Source of the DNA: a virus
DNA: 24,905 nt
Reading direction: 5' to 3' (one strand)
Virus record (IMG/VR): IMGVR_UViG_3300009108_000048
Location: 1-24,905 of that record
A program made the translations under genes and the position numbers. Below, piece after piece: positions 15,148 through 21,620 of the stretch; within the stretch, counting starts at the first letter, position 1; every line of letters begins with the position of its first letter. Under the pieces are notes generated by a model. That model saw only the letters and a program-made list of their open reading frames with translations, made no database searches and was not told the DNA's origin.

Positions 15148-15527
15148 ATCTTCTAGTAGGATTACCAGTAGTTGCTTTGGTATTTGTAGCAGTATTATTT
15201 ATTACAGGAGCTTTTGATCCAGATCCTATAGTACCACCCATAGACATACCAACAGTACCAGATGACACACCAATAATACCCACAATACCAACAGAACCTA
15301 ACTGCATAGATAAATTATATGTCACAGTATATAGATATGATTTAAGAACAGGGGAGTATGATTGGTTAATGTATGAGGGAGAAATGAAATGCCATAACAT
15401 AGATGCATACAAAGAATCCCCTGACTTTGTAGTAGAATATGAAAATGGTTTTAGAGGATCAGAAATAAGAATACAAACAGTATTTGATGCTAACACAAAT
15501 GGTTGGCAACAGGGGTATAACGCATAA
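15144..15527 (+). CDS. Membrane-anchored small protein inserted in the fibre array (127 aa)
   Basis: Residues of about 3-23 (LLVGLPVVALVFVAVLFITG) are a strong single membrane segment or signal anchor. A Pro/Asp/Ile-rich spacer follows (PDPIVPPIDIPTVPDDTP...), then a domain of about 75 residues with 'CIDKLYVTVYRYDLRTGEYD' and 'FVVEYENGFRGSEIRIQTVF'. Two cysteines in the domain (in PNCIDK and EMKCHN) could form a disulphide outside the cell. It is unlike its neighbours, which lack membrane segments. It starts at the ATGA of seam 1 and ends with taATG into the next paralogue. Possible roles include superinfection exclusion, release, or a membrane-docked virion component; none can be chosen from sequence. 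Confidence 0.55.
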   Translation: MNLLVGLPVVALVFVAVLFITGAFDPDPIVPPIDIPTVPDDTPIIPTIPTEPNCIDKLYVTVYRYDLRTGEYDWLMYEGEMKCHNIDAYKESPDFVVEYENGFRGSEIRIQTVFDANTNGWQQGYNA

Positions 15528-16255
15528 TGGCACAGAGATCACTTTATGATTTGCTTAACGGAGAATTTGCTTCTGGTAATCCTTCTCTAGCAGAAGATGC
15601 TACAAATTCTGATGCAGTAGTAGCAAAACAAAGATTTGTCTATAATTTTGCAGGTAAAAATGACACATCAAACAACATTTGGACATTTGATAACCACTCT
15701 GGAACATCAGTAGCTATAGATAGTAATGGTATGACATTAACAACAGCGACATCAGGAACTAATGCATATTGGGCTTTTGGCTTCAATGATAAAAAAACTT
15801 TTGATTCTGAAGGCAGTGTGTGTATATGGTGTGTTAAACCACAAAATGAAATGCCTGATGAATTTGCTAATGGTTTTCAGGAATGGGGATTAGCCACCTC
15901 TATTTGGGGTTCTATAGGAAGTTATGTAGTATTAAATACAACATCAAGTGGTGGAACTCATGGTGGATATGCAACAGATAAAATTGCGTTATCAACTCAT
16001 AGTGCTGAATCTACATACACTGTGACAGATACAGGATTATCAATAGAAAAAAGATGGTATGCTTGGAAAATAGAAAACAAGTCATCAAGTTGTGAGTTAT
16101 CTGTTGATGGTCAATTAAGAGCAACAAATACAGCAACCTTGATGTCAGCAGGTGCTATACAACCATTCAGTTATGCAAATAGAGGTGGTGATGGAGATGC
16201 AGGAAGTATACCACAAAAAGCAACTGTAAATTATTGTGAGGCATACAACACATGA
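15527..16255 (+). CDS. LamG/concanavalin-like adhesin, array member 2 (242 aa)
   Basis: Paralogue of the array domain. N-terminus 'AQRSLYDLLNGEFASGNPSL', then 'VVAKQRFVYNFAGKNDTSNN', 'GSVCIWCVKPQNEM', 'RWYAWKIENKSSSCELSVDG'-QLRATNTAT, 'GAIQPFSYANRGG' and the closing 'VNYCEAYNT'. The S-(L/V/I)-Y-(E/D)-L start and the (K)Q.FV..F(S/A)G element are shared with members 3-6. Predicted all-beta and soluble. Its start overlaps the stop of the membrane-anchored gene. A role as one of several receptor-binding proteins is inferred. Confidence 0.55.
   Translation: MAQRSLYDLLNGEFASGNPSLAEDATNSDAVVAKQRFVYNFAGKNDTSNNIWTFDNHSGTSVAIDSNGMTLTTATSGTNAYWAFGFNDKKTFDSEGSVCIWCVKPQNEMPDEFANGFQEWGLATSIWGSIGSYVVLNTTSSGGTHGGYATDKIALSTHSAESTYTVTDTGLSIEKRWYAWKIENKSSSCELSVDGQLRATNTATLMSAGAIQPFSYANRGGDGDAGSIPQKATVNYCEAYNT
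16229..16255 (+). repeat. Cassette seam 2 (27 nt)
   Basis: aattattgtgaggcatacaa + cacatga; encodes NYCEAYNT plus the overlapping ATGA start of array member 3. Confidence 0.65.
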
Positions 16256-16887
16256 CCTCATTATACGAATTAACAAACAGTTGGGAAAAACCTGCAAGAA
16301 TGAGATTTGTAGATAACTTTTCAGGCGATGCATTAAACACAGATGTATGGACTTTAAATCAGATAGGTGGATCAATTTGCACAGCAACCCTTGATGATTC
16401 AGTAAACGGTGGATTAAAAATGTATGTAAATGATACAGCACCAATTTCAGCATCAGCTAGTTTAACTTTTAGTGATGTTTTACAATTCAATCCTCTTGGG
16501 AGTGTGTTTATTGGCAATATGATAAAGCCTTCATCGAACAATGATAATATTGCAATTAAATATGGTCTGGCATCTGATAGCACCGTAACACCACCCGAAT
16601 GTGCGTTAATGTGTGAGGGAAATTTGCATAGTTACAAAGGAATAGAAACAAATAACGAATCAAGAACTGATTCAAGTGTAGCAAAATCAACTGATTGGTT
16701 TGACTTCAAACTGGAATTAAATGGTTCTAGTTGTGTTGCCTCTATTAATGGAATTGTTGCTATCACAAAAACATCAAGCATACCAACAACGTCAAAATTA
16801 CAACCGTTCTTATATCTTCAAAGTAGAGGAGCTGCACAACAAGCTAGACAGTGGAACACTACTTATTGTGAGGCATATAATACATGA
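16252..16887 (+). CDS. LamG/concanavalin-like adhesin, array member 3 (211 aa)
   Basis: N-terminus 'TSLYELTNSWEKPARMRFVD'-NFSGDALNTDVWTL, then 'TLDDSVNGGLKMYVNDTAPI', 'FNPLGSVFIGNMIKP', 'DWFDFKLELNGSSCVASING' and 'TSKLQPFLYLQSRG', ending 'TTYCEAYNT'. This is a single jelly-roll domain of the array family with almost no additional sequence, so it may be the minimal cassette. All-beta, no signal peptide. Starts by ATGA overlap at seam 2 and ends in seam 3. Confidence 0.55.
   Translation: MTSLYELTNSWEKPARMRFVDNFSGDALNTDVWTLNQIGGSICTATLDDSVNGGLKMYVNDTAPISASASLTFSDVLQFNPLGSVFIGNMIKPSSNNDNIAIKYGLASDSTVTPPECALMCEGNLHSYKGIETNNESRTDSSVAKSTDWFDFKLELNGSSCVASINGIVAITKTSSIPTTSKLQPFLYLQSRGAAQQARQWNTTYCEAYNT
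16861..16887 (+). repeat. Cassette seam 3 (27 nt)
   Basis: acttattgtgaggcatataa + tacatga; encodes TYCEAYNT with the ATGA of array member 4. Confidence 0.65.
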
Positions 16888-17576
16888 CCTTAACTAAAGA
16901 TTCCATATACGAACTCATAAACGCACCAACGCAAGTTATGAAGCAGCATTTCGTAGAGTATTTTTCAGGTGATACGTTAGACACTTTCAGATGGGGTATT
17001 GTGACAGCTTCTTCGACAACATTTACAGCAACAATGGCAGATGAAATTGGTGGTGGTTTGAAAATATATTCGCCATCTTCAGGTGCTCATTCAGGTTGTA
17101 TTGCATTTAATGCTACTACTACAGGTGGAAATCAATCCCCAATGGACGTAAGACCATTTAGTCATACAGGTGCAGTTTGTATATTTGTCGCAAAATTTGA
17201 TACTTATTCAAATTATTCTAATGGCGATGGTAGTTATATTGGATTTGCACAAGATGCAAACCAAAGTGCAGGTGGTGCTAATACATTAATGGGAGGCGTA
17301 AAAGGCAACGAAACCACATTTACCATGCAAACAACCAATGCAGCAGGAAACCAAACACGACATTGGCAAACAACACCAACAGCAGATACAAATTGGCATA
17401 CATGGAGACTTGAAGCATTAGCTTCATCAGCAACAATGGGAATTGATGGTATATTACGAAGAACATCAACAGAAACACTTCCAGCAGCAAAGATGGGAAT
17501 ATGTATGAACGCTAATAGTGATAGTTCAAACAATGCAACTACTTATGTTAGATATATCGAGGCGTGGAACACATGA
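16884..17576 (+). CDS. LamG/concanavalin-like adhesin, array member 4 (230 aa)
   Basis: Begins 'TLTKDSIYELINAPTQVMKQ'-HFVEYFSGDTLDTFRWG, then 'MADEIGGGLKIYSPSSG', 'RPFSHTGAVCIFVAKFDTYS', 'ADTNWHTWRLEALASSATMG'-IDGILRRTSTET, 'KMGICMNANSDSSNNATTYV' and a diverged ending RYIEAWNT, where the otherwise conserved Cys is Ile and Tyr is Trp. It keeps every block of the family in order. Starts by ATGA at seam 3. Presumed glycan-binding fibre tip protein by fold and context. Confidence 0.55.
   Translation: MTLTKDSIYELINAPTQVMKQHFVEYFSGDTLDTFRWGIVTASSTTFTATMADEIGGGLKIYSPSSGAHSGCIAFNATTTGGNQSPMDVRPFSHTGAVCIFVAKFDTYSNYSNGDGSYIGFAQDANQSAGGANTLMGGVKGNETTFTMQTTNAAGNQTRHWQTTPTADTNWHTWRLEALASSATMGIDGILRRTSTETLPAAKMGICMNANSDSSNNATTYVRYIEAWNT
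17550..17576 (+). repeat. Cassette seam 4 (27 nt, most diverged)
   Basis: agatatatcgaggcgtggaa + cacatga; encodes RYIEAWNT with the ATGA start of member 5. It is the least conserved copy of the seam but keeps length and the overlap. Confidence 0.6.
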
Positions 17577-18205
17577 CCTACGGTTCAGTTTACGAGATTA
17601 CAAATCCATTGACAACAGTTGCAAAACAACATATGGTTGAGTGGTTTACAGGTGAAGATTTAGATTTGAAAAGATGGACATATACTGATTATCTTTCTTC
17701 AAATCATACAGGCAGTGGAATGGTTGATGAGGCAGATGGTGGATTTAAGCTAGTAGGAAATTCATCAGGTGGATCATCACAACAAACACTTATTGCATTT
17801 AACGATAAAAGACCATTTAGTAATACAGGCAGTTCAGTTATTTGGGTAGCAAAAATGGTAGCATCGGGAACAAACAAGCAAGGTGGTTGGGGTATGTGTG
17901 GAGTAATGCCCAGTTATTGGTTAGATGGATTAAAAATTAATTGTCCTACTGGAACAGGTAATTATGGATTTTATACAATGAACGCTTCTGAAGCTCAAAC
18001 AGAAATAGCTAATGTATCAGAAACAATAGCGTGGAAAACATACAAACTAGAACAGCTTAGTGCGAGTGCAAACTGTGTTATTGATGGTGTAGTAGAAGCA
18101 ACAAGAACTGCTAATATGTCAAGATATAAAATGCAACCATTCCTAGTTACAAAATATGATAATAGTGAGATTCGTGCAAGATATTGTGAGGCGTATAATA
18201 CATGA
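17573..18205 (+). CDS. LamG/concanavalin-like adhesin, array member 5 (210 aa)
   Basis: I start at the ATG of 17573 (ATGA) by analogy with members 3 and 4; an in-frame GTG at 17564 would add three residues encoded by seam sequence. Blocks: 'TYGSVYEITNPLTTVAKQHM'-VEWFTGEDLDLKRW, 'MVDEADGGFKLVGNSSGGSS', 'RPFSNTGSSVIWVAKMVASG', 'WKTYKLEQLSASANCVIDGV'-VEATRT, 'YKMQPFLVTKYDNS' and the ending 'ARYCEAYNT'. All-beta, about one jelly-roll domain. The gene after it is not a paralogue, so a foreign gene has been placed at its seam. Confidence 0.55.
   Translation: MTYGSVYEITNPLTTVAKQHMVEWFTGEDLDLKRWTYTDYLSSNHTGSGMVDEADGGFKLVGNSSGGSSQQTLIAFNDKRPFSNTGSSVIWVAKMVASGTNKQGGWGMCGVMPSYWLDGLKINCPTGTGNYGFYTMNASEAQTEIANVSETIAWKTYKLEQLSASANCVIDGVVEATRTANMSRYKMQPFLVTKYDNSEIRARYCEAYNT
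18179..18205 (+). repeat. Cassette seam 5 (27 nt)
   Basis: agatattgtgaggcgtataa + tacatga; nearly identical to seam 1 (one difference). It contains the start of the non-paralogous 144-aa gene. Confidence 0.7.
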
Positions 18206-18636
18206 ACGTAAACAAGGCAAAAAAAATACGAGTTAGGTTTCCTAACATTATATCAGGTAAAATGGTTGTGGGAGAATGCGAGAAACAGGTAATGAAATTA
18301 CCAGCTATACAGGATATTAATAATAGGATTTATTCTGAATTGTTTAGTGGTGCTTCTAATACACAAGTTGGTGCTAGATTGTTACCAAAAATTGAAGGAT
18401 TTAACTGCACATGGATTTCCGATAAATCAAATTATGGTGCGTATGTAGATGCACAATTTACATTTGCTTCAAGTGAGGAGAGAAAAGTTATGAGAATTAT
18501 AGACAGACATGGTGGTAAGATAATAGACACAAGAACAGATTTGAATCAAAACAGTTTTACAGAAACAAACCTATCAGGCAAAGAAAACGAAGTAGAACGA
18601 GTTAACGAAGTAATAGGAGGATTGAAATGGCGATAA
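18202..18636 (+). CDS. Hypothetical protein inserted in the fibre array (144 aa)
   Basis: I do not recognise this protein. It is basic and mixed alpha/beta, with 'KAKKIRVRFPNIISGKMVVG', 'LLPKIEGFNCTWISDKSNYG', 'AQFTFASSEERKVMRIIDRH' and a charged C-terminal helix (GKENEVERVNEVIGGLKW). It lacks the array signatures and the YCEAYNT ending. It begins at the ATGA of seam 5 and ends 10 nt inside the next paralogue; its tail encodes a perfect Shine-Dalgarno for that gene. The context suggests a fibre-associated or chaperone-like protein, but nothing in the sequence proves it. Confidence 0.5.
   Translation: MNVNKAKKIRVRFPNIISGKMVVGECEKQVMKLPAIQDINNRIYSELFSGASNTQVGARLLPKIEGFNCTWISDKSNYGAYVDAQFTFASSEERKVMRIIDRHGGKIIDTRTDLNQNSFTETNLSGKENEVERVNEVIGGLKWR
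18615..18620 (+). promoter_or_regulatory. Shine-Dalgarno (aggagg) for array member 6
   Basis: aggagg sits 6 nt before the ATG at 18627, within the coding end of the 144-aa gene. It fixes the start of member 6, whose ATG lies 10 nt upstream of the previous gene's end. Confidence 0.7.
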
Positions 18637-19406
18637 AATACTTAGACGGTGGAAGAATCACAGGTCTTTCGACAGACGCAAAGCCAACTAACATACCAAC
18701 TGGTTCATCATTCGTAGAAACTGACTCAGGTGCTACACTTGTTTACAATGGAACAGCGTGGATACAAGAGCAATTTGATTCAATAAATTCTGCATTTGGC
18801 AAGAGTGGTGGTGTCATACAACGTCAGCATTTCGTAGAATGGTTTTCAGGGAAAACAATAGACACAGACAGATGGACATATACACAAGTAACAGGTTCGC
18901 CAACAAGTGCTATGGCAGATTCAATAAACGGTGGTTATCAAATTACAGGAGTTGCTAACAACAACGCTGCTCAACTTACTTTTAATGGTCAAAGACAATA
19001 TACAAATTCTTCAGTATTCATAGCAGTAGCAAAGAAAGACCAATCGGCAGCAGCAATTATGGGTGGGTTGCGTAATTCTAGTGGATCTACTATAAATCCA
19101 CCGTCTGCATCTGCACAGTTTCATAATAACAGTGGTTATACAAACATAGCGATGACAACAGGAGATGCTTCTTCTGTTTCTGCTACCGAAAGTAGCACAG
19201 CACATGACCAAGCTTATCATTGTTATAAGATAGAATTAAACGCTGGTGCTTCTTCAACAATGACATTAGATGGTGTTCTTGTAATTACAAAATCTACGAA
19301 TATACCAACAGATGGTTACACATACCAACCAGCATTATGTTTCCAACAAAGAAGCACAACAAATGCCAATGGAAATTTCTTATACTGTGAGGCGTATAAT
19401 AAATGA
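18627..19406 (+). CDS. Two-domain adhesin, array member 6 (259 aa)
   Basis: Residues of about 1-50 form a small domain ('AIKYLDGGRITGLSTDAKPT', then 'FVETDSGATLVYNGTAWIQE') typical of fibre-associated attachment modules. From about residue 62 the array domain follows: 'GGVIQRQHFVEWFSGKTIDT'-DRWTYT, 'MADSINGGYQITGVANNNAA', 'SSVFIAVAKKDQ', 'AYHCYKIELNAGASSTMTLD'-GVLVITKSTN, 'YTYQPALCFQQRS' and the ending 'FLYCEAYNK'. It is a fusion relative to members 3-5. A stand-alone relative of its N-terminal domain is encoded directly downstream. The start is set by a perfect Shine-Dalgarno. Confidence 0.6.
   Translation: MAIKYLDGGRITGLSTDAKPTNIPTGSSFVETDSGATLVYNGTAWIQEQFDSINSAFGKSGGVIQRQHFVEWFSGKTIDTDRWTYTQVTGSPTSAMADSINGGYQITGVANNNAAQLTFNGQRQYTNSSVFIAVAKKDQSAAAIMGGLRNSSGSTINPPSASAQFHNNSGYTNIAMTTGDASSVSATESSTAHDQAYHCYKIELNAGASSTMTLDGVLVITKSTNIPTDGYTYQPALCFQQRSTTNANGNFLYCEAYNK
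19380..19406 (+). repeat. Cassette seam 6 (27 nt)
   Basis: ttatactgtgaggcgtataa + taaatga; encodes LYCEAYNK and carries the ATGA start of the 52-aa gene. Confidence 0.65.
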
Positions 19407-19561
19407 CCATTAAATATCTGGCAGGTAATGTAATACAAGGGGAAAGTTCCGAAAGACCTGCTAGTCCAAACTATACGAATGAAACAATCTTCACAGAAAC
19501 AGATACTCATAAATCATATATTTGGAACTCATCTACGTCAAAATGGACACAACTAACTTAA
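19403..19561 (+). CDS. Stand-alone attachment-like domain (52 aa)
   Basis: Too short for a usual ORF cut-off but well supported: it starts with the ATGA overlap at seam 6 and ends with TAA directly abutting the TTG of the next gene. 'TIKYLAGNVIQGESSERPAS', 'ETIFTETDTHKSYIWNSSTS' and KWTQL match the N-terminal domain of array member 6 (IKYL.G..I.G.s....P......F.ETD....y.WN...W.Q). It is therefore a duplicated copy of that small domain, either freed from its jelly-roll partner or waiting to be joined to one. Function as a fibre-attachment module is inferred. Confidence 0.6.
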   Translation: MTIKYLAGNVIQGESSERPASPNYTNETIFTETDTHKSYIWNSSTSKWTQLT

Positions 19562-21259
19562 TTGGCTATAGTATCTGCCGTCTTTCAGAATAACGTATTT
19601 CAAGACAACGCATTTCAGGACAACGAGTTCGGGGATTACACATTTCAAACAAACATATTCCAAGAAAATGTATTTGATAGAAACCCAAGACTAATCAAAA
19701 TATTAAATGAAACTCTATCTGTTGCAGATTCAGAACGTTCAGTGATAGGACTAATCAAACATACAAACGAAACACTACAGTCATCAGAATCCCTCCTCTC
19801 GTACAGAGATAGGTACATATTTGTCAATGAAACAGAGCAAACATCAGAGGTAGGAAGGACAGTAATAGGTCTAATCAAATTTGTCAATGAATCTGAAAGT
19901 ATATCAGAGGTAATAACTAGGCTTGGAGAACTAACTAGGTATGTAAATGAGAGTGTATCCCTGCAAGAATTTGACGGTACTGTAAGAACTATGGCCAGGA
20001 TTGTAAATGAAACTCTGCAAACATCTGAAAACATACGAAGTGTGATAGGTCTTATCAAACTAATAAATGAAACAGAACAGATGTCAGAGGTAATTAATCA
20101 GTTAAGAACTAGATTCTATATAGTTAGTGAATCTGTCAGCACATCTGAATTGATTACAAGACTTGGTGCATTAAAGCGATACATAAACGAAACAGAGCAG
20201 ACATCAGAAAGCGTATCAAGACTTGGTGGACTTCAGAGGTTTATCAATGAAACTATCCAGTCAAGTGAGGCTGTATCAAGGTTAATGAATTTGGGTAGGT
20301 TTGTGAATGAAAACGTATCTCTACAGGAGTTTGATGGAACTGTCAGATCATTGGTTAAAATGGTTGCAGAAACCCTACAAATATCTACAGCCAAAAACAA
20401 GATACTTGGATTTAATAAATATGTAAATGAAACAACACAGTTATCAGAAGTAATAAATAGATTGGGAACTATGAAGAGGATTGTTTCTGAAGTGTTGCAA
20501 TTATCAGAATCATCTGTTAAGAAACTATACCTCTTAATCCATGTTATAAACGAAACATTACAAATATCCGAATCTATTACAAGGCTTGGAGATATAAAGA
20601 GAATAATATCGGAAACACTACAAACATCTGAATCTATTTCAAATGTATTTGTATTAGTAAGAACTATAAATGAATCATTGAGTATATCAGAATCACTAAG
20701 TAAGTTAAACGTTATAATTAAATCAATAAACGAAACTCTTCAGATTTCAGAATCAATATCAAGACTAGGAACTATGTACCGTCTTGTATCTGAAAGCATA
20801 TCGTTACAAGAATTTGATGGATTAAAATCTAGAATATTAGTTAGAATTATCAACGAAATAATGCAAACCACAGAATCAACATATAGAAAGATATATCTTT
20901 TAGTCCACGTAATAAATGAATCACTTGGTATATCAGAAGCATTAAATAGATTAGGAACTATGAAGAGAATTGTGGCAGAAACATTACAAATATCAGAATC
21001 AGCTACAAGATTAGGTTCATTAAAAAGATTTGTTAATGAGGGAATAAGCACTATTGAGGGAATAATAAAACAGGTTCTTGCAGATACCACAATTCTTGTT
21101 ACAACAACATTAAAAACCACAGATAAAAGCAAGACAGCTAGGGGTGGAGATAAGAGTAATACAGCTAGGGGTGGAGATAAGAGTAAGACATCTAGGGGTG
21201 GAGATACTTCTAAGAAAGTCAAAACTTATAAGACAGACGAGACAAGTAGAGGTGATTAG
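19562..21259 (+). CDS. Repeat fibre protein: 23 x 20-residue repeats (565 aa), TTG start
   Basis: Start TTG abuts the upstream TAA. Residues 7-41 are seven tandem pentads of the form xFQxN (VFQNN, VFQDN, AFQDN, EFGDY, TFQTN, IFQEN, VFDRN). Residues 49-511 consist of 23 consecutive units, twenty of 20 residues and three of 21. Their consensus is NETLQISES, (I/V)(S/T)RLG, (T/A)(M/L)KR(Y/F/I)(V/I). Units 5, 11 and 19 are a variant with SLQEFDG, and units 14 and 20 share a (K/R)K(L/I)YLL(I/V)HVI end. Residues 512-565 are a hydrophilic tail with three DKSKTARGG-like repeats. The regular length suggests a solenoid or trimeric rod forming a long fibre or tail-tip spike. Its position after the adhesin array fits. 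No catalytic motif is seen. Confidence 0.6.
   Translation: MAIVSAVFQNNVFQDNAFQDNEFGDYTFQTNIFQENVFDRNPRLIKILNETLSVADSERSVIGLIKHTNETLQSSESLLSYRDRYIFVNETEQTSEVGRTVIGLIKFVNESESISEVITRLGELTRYVNESVSLQEFDGTVRTMARIVNETLQTSENIRSVIGLIKLINETEQMSEVINQLRTRFYIVSESVSTSELITRLGALKRYINETEQTSESVSRLGGLQRFINETIQSSEAVSRLMNLGRFVNENVSLQEFDGTVRSLVKMVAETLQISTAKNKILGFNKYVNETTQLSEVINRLGTMKRIVSEVLQLSESSVKKLYLLIHVINETLQISESITRLGDIKRIISETLQTSESISNVFVLVRTINESLSISESLSKLNVIIKSINETLQISESISRLGTMYRLVSESISLQEFDGLKSRILVRIINEIMQTTESTYRKIYLLVHVINESLGISEALNRLGTMKRIVAETLQISESATRLGSLKRFVNEGISTIEGIIKQVLADTTILVTTTLKTTDKSKTARGGDKSNTARGGDKSKTSRGGDTSKKVKTYKTDETSRGD
19580..19684 (+). repeat. Seven tandem pentapeptide (xFQxN) units in coding DNA
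   Basis: Phe recurs every fifth residue seven times with Gln after it and Asn two further on. Similar FQxN strings occur in the hub protein (VFQDNVYQNNVF near residue 145 and FQPNLFQTNVF near its C-terminus). Confidence 0.7.
19706..21094 (+). repeat. Array of 23 degenerate 60-63-bp coding repeats
   Basis: Each unit encodes 20 (three times 21) residues beginning N/S/A-E-x. Units are diverged at DNA level but keep protein length without gaps, which points to structural selection rather than recent slippage. Confidence 0.75.
21122..21202 (+). repeat. Three tandem 27-bp repeats
   Basis: Units at 21122-21148, 21149-21175 and 21176-21202 share the ends gataaragyaa and ctaggggtgga, and encode DK-S-(K/N)-T-(A/T/S)-RGG-like 9-mers. 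They are much more alike than the 20-residue repeats upstream, so they look recently expanded. Confidence 0.75.
21249..21256 (+). promoter_or_regulatory. Archaeal-type Shine-Dalgarno (gaggtgat)
   Basis: gaggtgat matches eight of nine bases of the archaeal consensus ggaggtgat and ends 4 nt before the ATG at 21261. It overlaps the last codons of the repeat fibre gene and fixes the start of the 118-aa gene. Confidence 0.75.
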
Positions 21260-21260
21260 T

Positions 21261-21617
21261 ATGAGCAGTGCAGACATGATGGGTAGATCAACCGAATTTA
21301 GGGTGAAAGCTGGAAGTAGAGCCACACTCCAATTAACTGTAGCTGATAGTTCTGGTTCAGCAAAAGACCTTTCCAATACAACAACATATGCAACTGGAAA
21401 GTGGAAGGTATGGAGGCCAGGTGGAACATTAATAATTGATGGCAACCTAGTATTTACAACAAGAGCCTCTGGAATAGTATCATATACATTATCAGCAACA
21501 GATACAGCAGTAGCAAACGCTGGTATATGGGCTGGAGAAGTAGAACTAAAAGATTCAAATGGTGACATATCAGAACAAACAGAAACATTTCAGTTTATAT
21601 TAGAAGAAAGTTATTAG
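21261..21617 (+). CDS. BppU-N-like baseplate/fibre protein (118 aa)
   Basis: The frame is open back to 21144, but that part is the shifted reading of the 27-bp repeats. The ATG at 21261 has a strong Shine-Dalgarno. The protein shows an Ig-like strand series: 'RVKAGSRATLQLTVADSSGS', 'TGKWKVWRPGGTLII', 'TTRASGIVSYTLSATDTAVA' and 'AGIWAGEVELKDSNGDISEQ'-TETFQFILEE. The pattern (k.Gd...l.l.v.d..g....l......w.v..p.g......... g...y.l...d....G.y.ae...........T......i) is that of the N-terminal domain of baseplate upper proteins and similar phage Ig-like domains. Probably a baseplate or fibre-attachment component. It is the last gene of the fibre operon. Confidence 0.55.
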   Translation: MSSADMMGRSTEFRVKAGSRATLQLTVADSSGSAKDLSNTTTYATGKWKVWRPGGTLIIDGNLVFTTRASGIVSYTLSATDTAVANAGIWAGEVELKDSNGDISEQTETFQFILEESY

Positions 21618-21620
21618 ATA

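Noticed and set aside
13714-19406. Diversity-generating retroelement variable repeats
   Set aside because: No reverse transcriptase or template repeat is visible in the window, and the paralogues differ throughout, not only at adenine-rich codons.
21122-21202. Possible CRISPR-like repeats
   Set aside because: Repeats are directly tandem without spacers and are in frame within a coding gene; the nearby Cas4-like gene alone does not make a CRISPR locus.
21247-21259. C-terminal RGD as an integrin-type adhesion motif
   Set aside because: The codons AGA GGT GAT coincide with the Shine-Dalgarno of the next gene, which explains them better.
21144-21260. N-terminal extension of the BppU-N-like gene (IRVIQLGVEIRVRHLGVE)
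   Set aside because: It is the shifted reading of the 27-bp repeats; the ATG at 21261 has a strong Shine-Dalgarno.
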